NCBI GenBank assembly: GCA_023438065.1
Contig: JAEXRH010000015.1
Span: 248,001-312,000, forward strand
Length of the DNA stretch: 64,000 nucleotides
Reading direction: 5' to 3'
From: Spirochaetota bacterium
Lineage (GTDB): Bacteria > Spirochaetota > Spirochaetia > Treponematales > Treponemataceae
Below the pieces are notes generated by a model. That model saw only the letters and a list, made by a program, of their open reading frames with translations. It ran no database searches and was not told the origin of the DNA. Numbering within the stretch: the stretch's first letter is position 1; each line of letters opens with the position of its first letter. A program made the translations under genes and the position numbers. Shown piece by piece: positions 1 to 7,455 of this stretch.

Positions 1-26
1 GGTAAGTCTGCTATCATGGACGCCAT

Positions 27-554
27 ATGGTACACCGAATAAAACACGAGATACCCGACATTCACCCGTCGGCGTTCGTCGCGCACAGCGCCGAGGTCGC
101 GGGAAAGGTCTCGCTCGCCGAAGGCGCCTCAGTCTGGTTTTCCGCGTCGGTACGCGGCGATATCGCCCCGATCATCGTCGGCAAGTACACCAACGTCCAG
201 GACGGCGCGATACTCCACTGCGACGTCGGCCACCCCACCGTCCTCGGCGACGGGGTTACCGTCGGCCACGGCGCGATCGTCCATTCGGCCATCGTCGGCG
301 ACAACACGATCATCGGGATGGGCTCGATCATCCTCGGGGGCGCCGAGATCGGCGCCGACAGCATCGTGGGCGCTGCCGCGCTCGTCACCGGCGGAAAGAA
401 ATTCCCGCCGCGTTCGCTCATCATAGGATCCCCCGCGAAACGGGTACGCGCGCTCACCGACGAGGAAGTCGCCGCGAACCGCGAGAACGCGGCGCACTAC
501 GCCGAGCTCGCCAAGAGCGCCGGCCACGACTACCAGGACGCCGAAACCCTGTGA
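27..554 (+). CDS. gamma-class carbonic anhydrase family protein
   Basis: A 175-residue left-handed beta-helix protein of the YrdA/PaaY/Cam family, probably a cytoplasmic trimeric zinc enzyme interconverting CO2 and bicarbonate, or a relative of unknown substrate. The hexapeptide repeats fill residues 20-130. The metal-binding histidines of the family are visible as LHCDVGH near residue 65 and VGHGAIVHSA near residue 80. The C-terminal helix typical of the family follows. The ATG at 27 keeps the whole fold. A TATCAT box at 12-17 lies just upstream, so the promoter is probably inside the window edge. The stop overlaps the GTG start of the next gene, so the two are translationally coupled. Confidence 0.88.
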   Translation: MVHRIKHEIPDIHPSAFVAHSAEVAGKVSLAEGASVWFSASVRGDIAPIIVGKYTNVQDGAILHCDVGHPTVLGDGVTVGHGAIVHSAIVGDNTIIGMGSIILGGAEIGADSIVGAAALVTGGKKFPPRSLIIGSPAKRVRALTDEEVAANRENAAHYAELAKSAGHDYQDAETL

Positions 555-895
555 CCGTCACCCGCATCGTCGAGAACCTGCCGGCCCACGTCGTATACGG
601 CGCGCCGGGCTGGCAGGAGCTCAACCTCAAGACCGTCATCGCGAGCGACCTCATGAGCGACGTGCTCGTGACCGTCAACGATACCGCCCTCATCGTCACG
701 AGCCTACCGACCGAGCAGACGATCAGGAGCGCGGACGTCATCGGGGCGGCCGCCGTCCTCCTCGTGAACGACAAGCTCCCGACCAAGGCCATGAAGGCGC
801 TCGCCGAAACCTGCGGCATCACCGTGCTCGCCACGCCGATGCCGATGTACGAAGCCTGCGTTACCCTTGGCTTCCTCCAGCAGCGCGATGCATAG
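551..895 (+). CDS. DRTGG domain protein
   Basis: A 114-residue stand-alone DRTGG domain (the small domain found in HPr kinase and Pta relatives). Its role here is unknown. Such proteins accompany hydrogenase and anti-sigma-like ATPase genes in anaerobes. The start is GTG in a GTGA overlap with the carbonic anhydrase stop, which argues for coupled translation. The protein resembles the second DRTGG protein at 13631-13963: both share the pattern of an early 'I..SDLMSD/TSDLLSDA' segment followed by 'VN/VCND' and a C-terminal 'T.....Y' stretch. No catalytic residues can be assigned. Confidence 0.75.
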   Translation: MTVTRIVENLPAHVVYGAPGWQELNLKTVIASDLMSDVLVTVNDTALIVTSLPTEQTIRSADVIGAAAVLLVNDKLPTKAMKALAETCGITVLATPMPMYEACVTLGFLQQRDA

Positions 896-2207
896 GCGCG
901 CGGAAACACCGGAGGCGCTCGCCCGCGAGATCGCGGCCTCCGCTCCCGACTCGGGCACGCTCTCCTCTCCGACGGCACTCGCGCGCGCGGAGGGCCTCTC
1001 GCGCGCGAAGCTGCGCAGAATCGCCGTCGCGGGGGAAACCCGGTATCAGCTCGAAACCGTCAGGGGCACCAAGGCCTTTCACGAAAACCTCGACGCCGAG
1101 GCCCTCGCGGGCGCGCTCGAGGCGCTCGTCGGCGCGCGCTTCGCTCGCGCGGAATTTTCCTCGAAAGCGGGAACCATCGCCGTTCTTACAAACCGGCGCG
1201 GGGAGCTCTCGGCGATCAGAAAGCCTGCTCGCGCCCCCGTTCCGGGTCAGTCCTCCTGCCGCGAGGACCCCGTACCGTCAAACGGACGAAACGCGCCGAC
1301 CCCGGATGAATCTCTCGGGACCTCGTCGCATAACCGCGCGAAACGATACATCCTTCCCGAAGGGACGCCCGTGCCCTTTCTCGTCGACCTCGGCGTCATG
1401 ACCGGCGACGGGAAGGTCGTCAGGGCGATGTACGACAAATTCCGCCAGGTCAACCGTTTCCTCGAGTTCATCGAGGACGTGGCCGACGACCTCGTCGCGG
1501 CGGCGGGGAAGGACGCCGGGGGAAAGCCCGCGCGCGAACTCACCGTCGTCGACTTCGGCTGCGGCAAGTCTTACCTCACCTTCGCGATCTATCATTACCT
1601 TTCCGCCGTGCGGGGGTTTCCCGTCAGGATCGTCGGCCTCGATCTCAAGGAAGACGTTATCGAGCGCTGTTCCGCGCTCGCGGTCAAGTACGGGTACCGG
1701 GGCCTCGACTTCGCCGTCGGCGACATCGCGGGCTACCGGGGCCTCGAGCGGGCGGACATGGTCGTGACCCTTCACGCCTGCGACACCGCGACCGACGCGG
1801 CCCTCGCGCAGGCGGTCCGTTGGGACGCGTCAGTGATCCTCTCGGTCCCCTGCTGCCAGCACGAGCTCAACGCCGCGCTTTCCGGCGCCGCGATCGAGAG
1901 CCCCGCGAAAGACGCGCTTAAATCCGCCTTCCGGTACGGCGTCGTCCGGGAACGCATCGCCGCGCTCCTTACCGACGCGATGCGCGCGGAGCTTCTTTCC
2001 GCCGCGGGCTATCGCGCGCAAATCCTGGAGTTTATCGACATGAGCCACACGCCGAAAAACCTGCTCATCAGGGCGGTCCGTCACCGGGCCGCCTCACCCG
2101 CGCGCGAGGCGGCAAGCCGCGACTACCGCGCGATCCGCGATTTTCTCGGGACGGCCCCGGCCCTCGAGGCGCTCCTCGGCGAGGCTACCGACGGGGGAAT
2201 ACGCTGA
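888..2207 (+). CDS. class I SAM-dependent methyltransferase (Methyltransf_32 type)
   Basis: A soluble protein of about 439 residues. The C-terminal half holds a Rossmann methyltransferase: motif I VVDFGCGKSYL, an acidic ribose-binding strand end (VGLDLKEDVIERC), then TLHACDTATD and SVPCCQHEL. This combination marks the Methyltransf_32 group that includes eukaryotic METTL25-like proteins. The substrate is not predictable, though an RNA is plausible. The N-terminal 150 residues are poorly conserved. I prefer the ATG at 888, which overlaps the preceding gene by 8 bases, over a TTG at 867. The stop overlaps the mnmA start (TGATG), so both belong to one coupled operon. Confidence 0.8.
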   Translation: MHRRAETPEALAREIAASAPDSGTLSSPTALARAEGLSRAKLRRIAVAGETRYQLETVRGTKAFHENLDAEALAGALEALVGARFARAEFSSKAGTIAVLTNRRGELSAIRKPARAPVPGQSSCREDPVPSNGRNAPTPDESLGTSSHNRAKRYILPEGTPVPFLVDLGVMTGDGKVVRAMYDKFRQVNRFLEFIEDVADDLVAAAGKDAGGKPARELTVVDFGCGKSYLTFAIYHYLSAVRGFPVRIVGLDLKEDVIERCSALAVKYGYRGLDFAVGDIAGYRGLERADMVVTLHACDTATDAALAQAVRWDASVILSVPCCQHELNAALSGAAIESPAKDALKSAFRYGVVRERIAALLTDAMRAELLSAAGYRAQILEFIDMSHTPKNLLIRAVRHRAASPAREAASRDYRAIRDFLGTAPALEALLGEATDGGIR

Positions 2208-3280
2208 TGGCGAAGATACTCGTCGCGATGTCGGGGGGCGTCGACAGCTCCGTCGCCGCGAAGCTCCTCATCGATCAGGGACACGAAGTCGCCGGCGTCA
2301 CCCTCAAGCTCTTCTCGGACGAGGACATCGTCCTCGCCGAGGAGGCGACGAGAACCTGCTGCGCCCTCTCGGACGTGCAGGACGCGCGAAACGTCGCCTA
2401 CAAGCTCGGCATCGAGCACTTCGTGTTCAACTTTCGCGAGATCTTCGCGGAAAGCGTGATCAAACGCTTCGTCGATTCCTATCTCGAGGGGAAAACCCCG
2501 AATCCCTGCATCGACTGCAACCGCTTCGTGAAATTCGACAAGCTCATCGAGCGCGCGAAGCTGCTCGGATACGAATACGTCGCGACCGGGCATTACGCGA
2601 CCGTCCGCCGGGATCCGGCTTCGGGTCGATACGTCCTCGGCCGCGGCGCCGACCGCTCGAAGGACCAAAGCTACGTGCTCTACTCGCTCACCCAGGATCA
2701 GCTGGCGCACACCCTGTTCCCCCTGGGGGGCATGGACAAGGCGGAGGTCAGGCGAATCGCCGAGACAGCCGGCCTCGTGAACGCGCGGAAACCCGACAGC
2801 CAGGACATCTGCTTCGTCCCCGGGGGAGACTATACCGCCTTCATCGAGAAGGCGGCCCCCGGCTCGGCCCGGCCCGGGAAGTTCGTCGACGTCGCGGGTC
2901 GCGAGATCGGCGAGCATCGGGGAGTGATCCGCTACACGATCGGCCAGCGGCGCGGGATCGCCCAAGCCTTCGGTAAGCCGATGTACGTCGTCGCGAAGAA
3001 CGCGCGCGACAACACGGTTACCCTCGGCGAGGACAAAGACCTCTTTTCCGCGAGCCTCGTCGCCCATTCCGCCAACCTGATCCCGTTCGAGCGCCTCGAG
3101 GGGCCGATGCGGGTGACGGCGAAGATACGCTACAACCAGACCGAGCAGGGGGCGACGATCAGGCCCCTGCCGGACGGGAATATCCTCGTCGAGTTCGACG
3201 AGCGCCAGCGCGCGGTCGCCGAGGGACAGGCCGTCGTATTCTACGCCGGCGACCTCGTCGTCGGCGGCGGGACGATTTGA
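2207..3280 (+). CDS. mnmA: tRNA-specific 2-thiouridylase MnmA
   Basis: A cytoplasmic enzyme that adds sulfur to the wobble uridine (U34) of tRNA-Lys, -Glu and -Gln, using ATP. The 357 residues match the usual family length. The PP-loop SGGVDSS is near residue 10. The catalytic cysteine pair sits in NPCIDCNRFVKF near residue 100 and QDICFVPGGDY near residue 200. The C-terminal beta-barrel part is intact (IRYTIGQRRG and ITVGGG-like ending). The start overlaps the stop of the methyltransferase gene. The stop codon lies inside the -35 box of the following promoter. Confidence 0.97.
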   Translation: MAKILVAMSGGVDSSVAAKLLIDQGHEVAGVTLKLFSDEDIVLAEEATRTCCALSDVQDARNVAYKLGIEHFVFNFREIFAESVIKRFVDSYLEGKTPNPCIDCNRFVKFDKLIERAKLLGYEYVATGHYATVRRDPASGRYVLGRGADRSKDQSYVLYSLTQDQLAHTLFPLGGMDKAEVRRIAETAGLVNARKPDSQDICFVPGGDYTAFIEKAAPGSARPGKFVDVAGREIGEHRGVIRYTIGQRRGIAQAFGKPMYVVAKNARDNTVTLGEDKDLFSASLVAHSANLIPFERLEGPMRVTAKIRYNQTEQGATIRPLPDGNILVEFDERQRAVAEGQAVVFYAGDLVVGGGTI

Positions 3281-3306
3281 CAAAAACGAGAACGCGCACG
3301 TACACT
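3277..3306 (+). promoter_or_regulatory. promoter of the ODP-MCP pair
   Basis: TTGACA at 3277-3282 and TACACT at 3301-3306 with an 18-base spacer. The -35 box overlaps the mnmA stop codon. An AAGGAG ribosome binding site at 3323-3328 precedes the ATG at 3335. Confidence 0.7.
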
Positions 3307-3334
3307 GACAACGTAACACCCAAGGAGAACGCGC

Positions 3335-4111
3335 ATGATTGAGCAGGAAGACGCGATCGGGAAGGTCCTTTACGAGGACGCCGACCACAAGTTCATTTGG
3401 CTCGGAACCGACAACCGATACAGCAAGGGCGTCATACAGACGATGCAGTACCTCATCATCGACCGGGGGCGCGGAACCCTCCTCGACCCGGGCGGAGTGC
3501 ACCTCTTCTCGCGCGTCGTGGCCGCCGTCAGCAGGTACATCTCGATCGACAAGATCGACACGATCTTCTTCTCCCACCAGGACCCGGATGTCTCGTCCGG
3601 GATCGCGCTCTGGCTCGGGGTAACGAAGGCGCGCGTATACGTCTCCGCGCTCTGGACGCGATTTCTCCCCCACTTCGGCATCGTGGACACCTCGCGCGTC
3701 CTCCCCATCGAGGACAAAGGCGACACGCTCGCGCTTCCCTCGGGGGCGAGGATACGCTTCGTCCCCTCCCATTTCATGCATTCGCCCGGGCATTTCAGCC
3801 TCTTCGACGAACGCTCGCGAATCCTCTTCTCGGGCGACATAGGTGCGGCCGTTTTCGGCGACGGGGACGAAAGCGTCTTCGTCGAGGACTTCCAGCGCCA
3901 CGTCCCGCTCATCGAGGGTTTTCACACGCGCTACATCGCTTCGAACGCGGTAGCGAAAAAATGGTGCTCGATCGTTTCCTCCCTCAAGCCCGAGATGATC
4001 GCGCCGCAGCACGGCGCGATCTACCGGGGAGAGACCGTCTCAAAATTCCTTTCGTGGCTTTCCGCGCTCCGCTGCGGGGTTGACCTCGCGGACCGATTCT
4101 ACGGTCAGTGA
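3335..4111 (+). CDS. oxygen-binding diiron protein (ODP), metallo-beta-lactamase fold
   Basis: A 258-residue MBL-fold protein of the flavodiiron-like ODP group, without a flavodoxin domain. Diiron ligands can be read in order: HQDPDVSSG near residue 85 (replacing the HxExDH of flavodiiron proteins), HSPGHF near residue 147, SGDIG near residue 167 and PQHGAIYRG near residue 228. In Treponema denticola a protein of this family binds O2 and Fe and works as a chemotaxis sensor with a soluble receptor. The gene directly downstream here is exactly such a receptor, 23 bases away, so the same role is likely. A flavodiiron-type reductase role is less likely because there is no flavin domain. Confidence 0.85.
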   Translation: MIEQEDAIGKVLYEDADHKFIWLGTDNRYSKGVIQTMQYLIIDRGRGTLLDPGGVHLFSRVVAAVSRYISIDKIDTIFFSHQDPDVSSGIALWLGVTKARVYVSALWTRFLPHFGIVDTSRVLPIEDKGDTLALPSGARIRFVPSHFMHSPGHFSLFDERSRILFSGDIGAAVFGDGDESVFVEDFQRHVPLIEGFHTRYIASNAVAKKWCSIVSSLKPEMIAPQHGAIYRGETVSKFLSWLSALRCGVDLADRFYGQ

Positions 4112-4134
4112 CCGGGACGAAGGAGACGAAATAA

Positions 4135-5001
4135 ATGGAAGCGCACGAGATTGAAAGCAATTACGCGGACGCCCTCGAGAGATTCGCGGTCGGGTACAAC
4201 AAGAGCGTAATCCTCAACGCGGTCACCGTAAACTCGCTCGGGATCCTGGACGATGCGATGGAGCAGGTCGAGCGCGGTCTCGCGACGATCGTGAGCGCGT
4301 TCGAGGAAATGCGGGCGACGAGCGAGAGTACCTCGGAAAACTCGGGTCGAATCGACGCCATGATGCGCGAGATCCTCGCGAAGAACGGGACCATGGACCG
4401 TGATATCGAGGAGAGGATGACCGACATCGAGCGCGCGGCGGCCGACGCGAAGGCGATAGGCGCGCTCTTCGACGAACTCAAGGGCAAGACCGAAAGCGTC
4501 GCGGGGATCACCGGATCGATTCAGGACGTCTCCGACAGGACCGGAATCCTCGCGATCAACGCCTCAATCGAGGCCGCGCGCGCGGGGACGGTCGGAAGGG
4601 GTTTCCGCATCATAGCCAACGAGGTCAGGAACCTCGCGACGCAAACGGGGGACTTCGCAAAGCAAATCGAGTCGAGCGTCGGGGAGTTTCAGACGACGGT
4701 CGAGACGATCTCGGCGAAGATGAACGAATTCAACGAGCTTTTCTCGCGGTTCCGCTCCTCGTTCACCGGCGTGCTCGAGAGCTTCAGCGACAACGCGAAG
4801 ACGATCGACCGGGCGGGAAACTCCCTCTCGGAGATAACCGGAGCCATCCGCGAGGAGGCCGCCGCGCTCAACGACGGGCTCGCCTCGCTCGAGGGCGTGA
4901 ACAACTCGATGCGCGACACCCACGCGATTCTCGGCGTCATCCAGTCGAGCCACGGTTTCCTGGATCAACTTCTCGACAAGGGAAGGACCGAGCCGGACTG
5001 A
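4135..5001 (+). CDS. soluble methyl-accepting chemotaxis protein (cytoplasmic)
   Basis: A 288-residue receptor consisting almost only of the antiparallel coiled-coil signalling domain. It has no membrane segment, no HAMP domain and no recognisable ligand domain. The CheA/CheW-contact tip reads SDRTGILAINASIEAARAG around residues 135-152. It is preceded by GAAGGAGA as ribosome binding site. It follows the ODP gene by 23 bases, presumably in one transcript, which suggests that ODP supplies the sensing function (oxygen or redox) in trans and this receptor passes the signal to CheA. Confidence 0.9.
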   Translation: MEAHEIESNYADALERFAVGYNKSVILNAVTVNSLGILDDAMEQVERGLATIVSAFEEMRATSESTSENSGRIDAMMREILAKNGTMDRDIEERMTDIERAAADAKAIGALFDELKGKTESVAGITGSIQDVSDRTGILAINASIEAARAGTVGRGFRIIANEVRNLATQTGDFAKQIESSVGEFQTTVETISAKMNEFNELFSRFRSSFTGVLESFSDNAKTIDRAGNSLSEITGAIREEAAALNDGLASLEGVNNSMRDTHAILGVIQSSHGFLDQLLDKGRTEPD

Positions 5002-5035
5002 CCTCCATCATGCGGATACGATCGGGGCAAAGCCA

Positions 5036-7312
5036 TCACCTCGCGTCGTTGACCGAAAGCTGCGAGAAAACGATGCCCTGATCGGCCGCCATGACGCGAA
5101 GGTCGTTCGCGGTCCGCGAGAGATGCTCGCCCTGACGCGAAAGCTCCGATATCGACACGGAAATCTCCTCGAGACGGTCGCCGGTCGTGTTGGACATCCG
5201 CTCGATCGCGTCCATGTTCGCCTTCACGCCGGTCCCGAGCCGAGAGAGGCCGCTCGCGGTCTCCCTGATGCTTTCGACCGCGTCGCCCGATTCCGCGAGA
5301 GAATGCGCGATGGAGTCAAACGACTTTTTCGCGAGGATCGCCTCCTCGAGGTTCTTTCCGACACGCGTGGCCCCGGTCGCGCTCACGTCCATGATCTTGT
5401 TCATGTTGACCGTTATGTCGACGACGATATCCCTGATGCTTTCTGCGGTTTTCCGCGAGTTTTCCGCGAGCCCGCGCACCTCTCCCGCGACGACCGCGAA
5501 GGCCTTGCCCGCCGTTCCCGCCCGCGCGGCCTGGATAGACGCGTTTATCGCGAGTACGTTCGTGCTCTCCGAGAGCCCCTCGATGACTGCCGCGAAGTCA
5601 CGGACCTTCCCGAGCTTCTCGTTGAACGCCGCGAGTTCCGCCCCGATGCGGTCGATCGCGTCCTTGAGCGCCTGCGTCTCGCGGAAGGTCTCGTCCATCG
5701 ACCCCGAGCCGCGGGAAGATTCCTCCGCCATGCCGGAGACGAGCCTTGAATAGGAAGATACGGTGGACTCAAGCCCGGCGATCATCCCGTTCAGGGTCGA
5801 CAGCTCGCCGTCGTTCGCCGAGAGGCGACCTTTCTGCTCGCCGATATCCTCCTTGATGCCGAGGATCGCCTGTCCGATCTGGTTATTCGCGCGGGACGAT
5901 TCCTCGGCCGCCGCGGCGAGGGTTTGGCTCGAGTCCGCGAGCCGCCCCATATTGTCGATTACCGTCGTGATTATCTCGCGGAAGCTCGAGGGCTCGGTAC
6001 TGAAGGTCGTGACCTTCAGCCCCGCGTCGACGGCGGCATTGATCGCGCCCATGATATCCGGATCGATTACCGTCAGCGAAAATCCGTCATAGCCGCGCTT
6101 CACGAAGGACTCGATGACCGGGTTCACGAGCGAGGCGGAGCCAAAGTCGTAATTCGTGTGAAAGACGTCGACAAGCTCTATCTCGACGTTATGCCCCGCG
6201 AGCGTTTTCTTGGCGGCCTCGACGCCCGCGACGAGCGACGCGAAGAAGTCCTTCGTCGTGGGCAGTATAACCCCGAAACGGTAGCGCTTCCCCGATCTGG
6301 ACGGCTCCGCGCGCGTTTTGAGCGAGAGCTCCTCGTCGCGCATGACCCGCTCGTCGCGCGCGTCGTCCCAATACGTCCGGTAGTTCCCGGAATCGACGTA
6401 GATCGGCTCCATGAAAAGCTTCCGCGAGAGCGGGGTCCACGAAGCCTCGCAGGCGTTATAAAGATGAACGATCGCGTTATGGGTCTGAATCACCGGATTT
6501 TGCTCGACGATGCCGCTTATGAGCCCGCGCTTGAGAAGGGCAACGTTCTCGCGCGACGCGTCGAACCCGACGATCTTCACCCGGGTGACCCCGTCCTTCG
6601 CGAGACCCTCGGCCACCACTCCCGGGGAATACCCGTCGGTCGCGTAGATGAGACTCAAGTCCGGGTGGAGCGCGACCAGTTCCCGCGCCTTCTCGATCGG
6701 CCGCTCGGGCGCTCCCGTCGTCTCGACGTACGGCAGGTTCTCGATCGCATGGAAATGCTCGCTGAGGTAATCGTGACACCCCTTCATGCGAAGCACGTGG
6801 CTCACCTGGGTATGGTCCGGAATGAAGTAAGCGACCTTCCCCTTGCCGCCGAGCAACGCGCCTATCCGCTCGCCGGCGACCTTCCCTTCCTGATAGGAAT
6901 TCGCGCCGACGAAGCAAACGCGTTTGAGCGGAACGTTCGTGATGCTGTTGAAATCGTCGACGCAGGCAATAAGCCGTTTTTCGAGCGCGGAGGCTTCGGG
7001 ATCCCGGGCGGTGACATCCGGCTTGCGCAAGCGGAAGCGGAGATCCCCCGACGCGAAAGCCGAAAGGCCGTGTCCGAGCTGTTTCACGAGCTTCGTGAGC
7101 ACGTCGCTGAAATCGCGCGAACGCGCGACATCCCGGCGACGGCGGCCGATAACGAGCGCGATATCCCAGGCAGATGCCGAAAAAACGAGAACCGCTATCA
7201 CAACAGTCAACGGCATCGGAAACATTGCAAAAAAAAGAATGATCGCCAGAAACCCGGTCAAGACCGGGAGCGCGAAAGGAGCTATCCGTGTCAAGAAAGG
7301 TTTATAAGCCAT
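5036..7312 (-). CDS. MCP with N-terminal membrane hairpin and circularly permuted PBP-type sensor domain (copy 1)
   Basis: A 758-residue receptor. Two membrane segments (about 10-30 and 34-55) are followed by RRRR, so by the positive-inside rule nearly all of the protein is cytoplasmic. Residues 121-300 resemble the second half of a sugar-type periplasmic binding protein (FVGANSYQEGKVAGERI, IYATDGYSPG, VGFDAS). Residues 343-447 resemble the first half of the same fold (YRFGVILPTTKDFF, VIESFVKRGYDGF, VTTFSTEPSS). The order is therefore swapped. The MCP coiled coil follows, with its tip STNVLAINASIQAARAG at 583-599. There is no clear HAMP domain. A close paralogue lies directly upstream. Confidence 0.85.
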   Translation of the reverse strand: MAYKPFLTRIAPFALPVLTGFLAIILFFAMFPMPLTVVIAVLVFSASAWDIALVIGRRRRDVARSRDFSDVLTKLVKQLGHGLSAFASGDLRFRLRKPDVTARDPEASALEKRLIACVDDFNSITNVPLKRVCFVGANSYQEGKVAGERIGALLGGKGKVAYFIPDHTQVSHVLRMKGCHDYLSEHFHAIENLPYVETTGAPERPIEKARELVALHPDLSLIYATDGYSPGVVAEGLAKDGVTRVKIVGFDASRENVALLKRGLISGIVEQNPVIQTHNAIVHLYNACEASWTPLSRKLFMEPIYVDSGNYRTYWDDARDERVMRDEELSLKTRAEPSRSGKRYRFGVILPTTKDFFASLVAGVEAAKKTLAGHNVEIELVDVFHTNYDFGSASLVNPVIESFVKRGYDGFSLTVIDPDIMGAINAAVDAGLKVTTFSTEPSSFREIITTVIDNMGRLADSSQTLAAAAEESSRANNQIGQAILGIKEDIGEQKGRLSANDGELSTLNGMIAGLESTVSSYSRLVSGMAEESSRGSGSMDETFRETQALKDAIDRIGAELAAFNEKLGKVRDFAAVIEGLSESTNVLAINASIQAARAGTAGKAFAVVAGEVRGLAENSRKTAESIRDIVVDITVNMNKIMDVSATGATRVGKNLEEAILAKKSFDSIAHSLAESGDAVESIRETASGLSRLGTGVKANMDAIERMSNTTGDRLEEISVSISELSRQGEHLSRTANDLRVMAADQGIVFSQLSVNDAR

Positions 7313-7318
7313 GAATAA

Positions 7319-7347
7319 AGCATAATCCTCTTACCGGCATAAAGCAA
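7319..7347 (-). promoter_or_regulatory. leaderless promoter of the first PBP-MCP gene
   Basis: On the minus strand TTGCTT (7347-7342), a 17-base spacer, TATGCT (7324-7319), then six bases to the ATG at 7312. No ribosome binding site fits between, so the mRNA probably begins at or next to the ATG. Confidence 0.65.
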
Positions 7348-7455
7348 ATCGACCAAAAGCCTTCAGGCCGCGCGTCGAACGCCGCCATGACGACAAGGGA
7401 AACCCGTCCTCATGCAGAATGAGGATCCGCGAGAGGTGTTGAAGCGATCGGGAAG

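Noticed and set aside
7405..7430. Hairpin CCTCAT/ATGAGG between the two MCP genes as terminator.
   Set aside because: Stem of only six to seven bases and no T-run.
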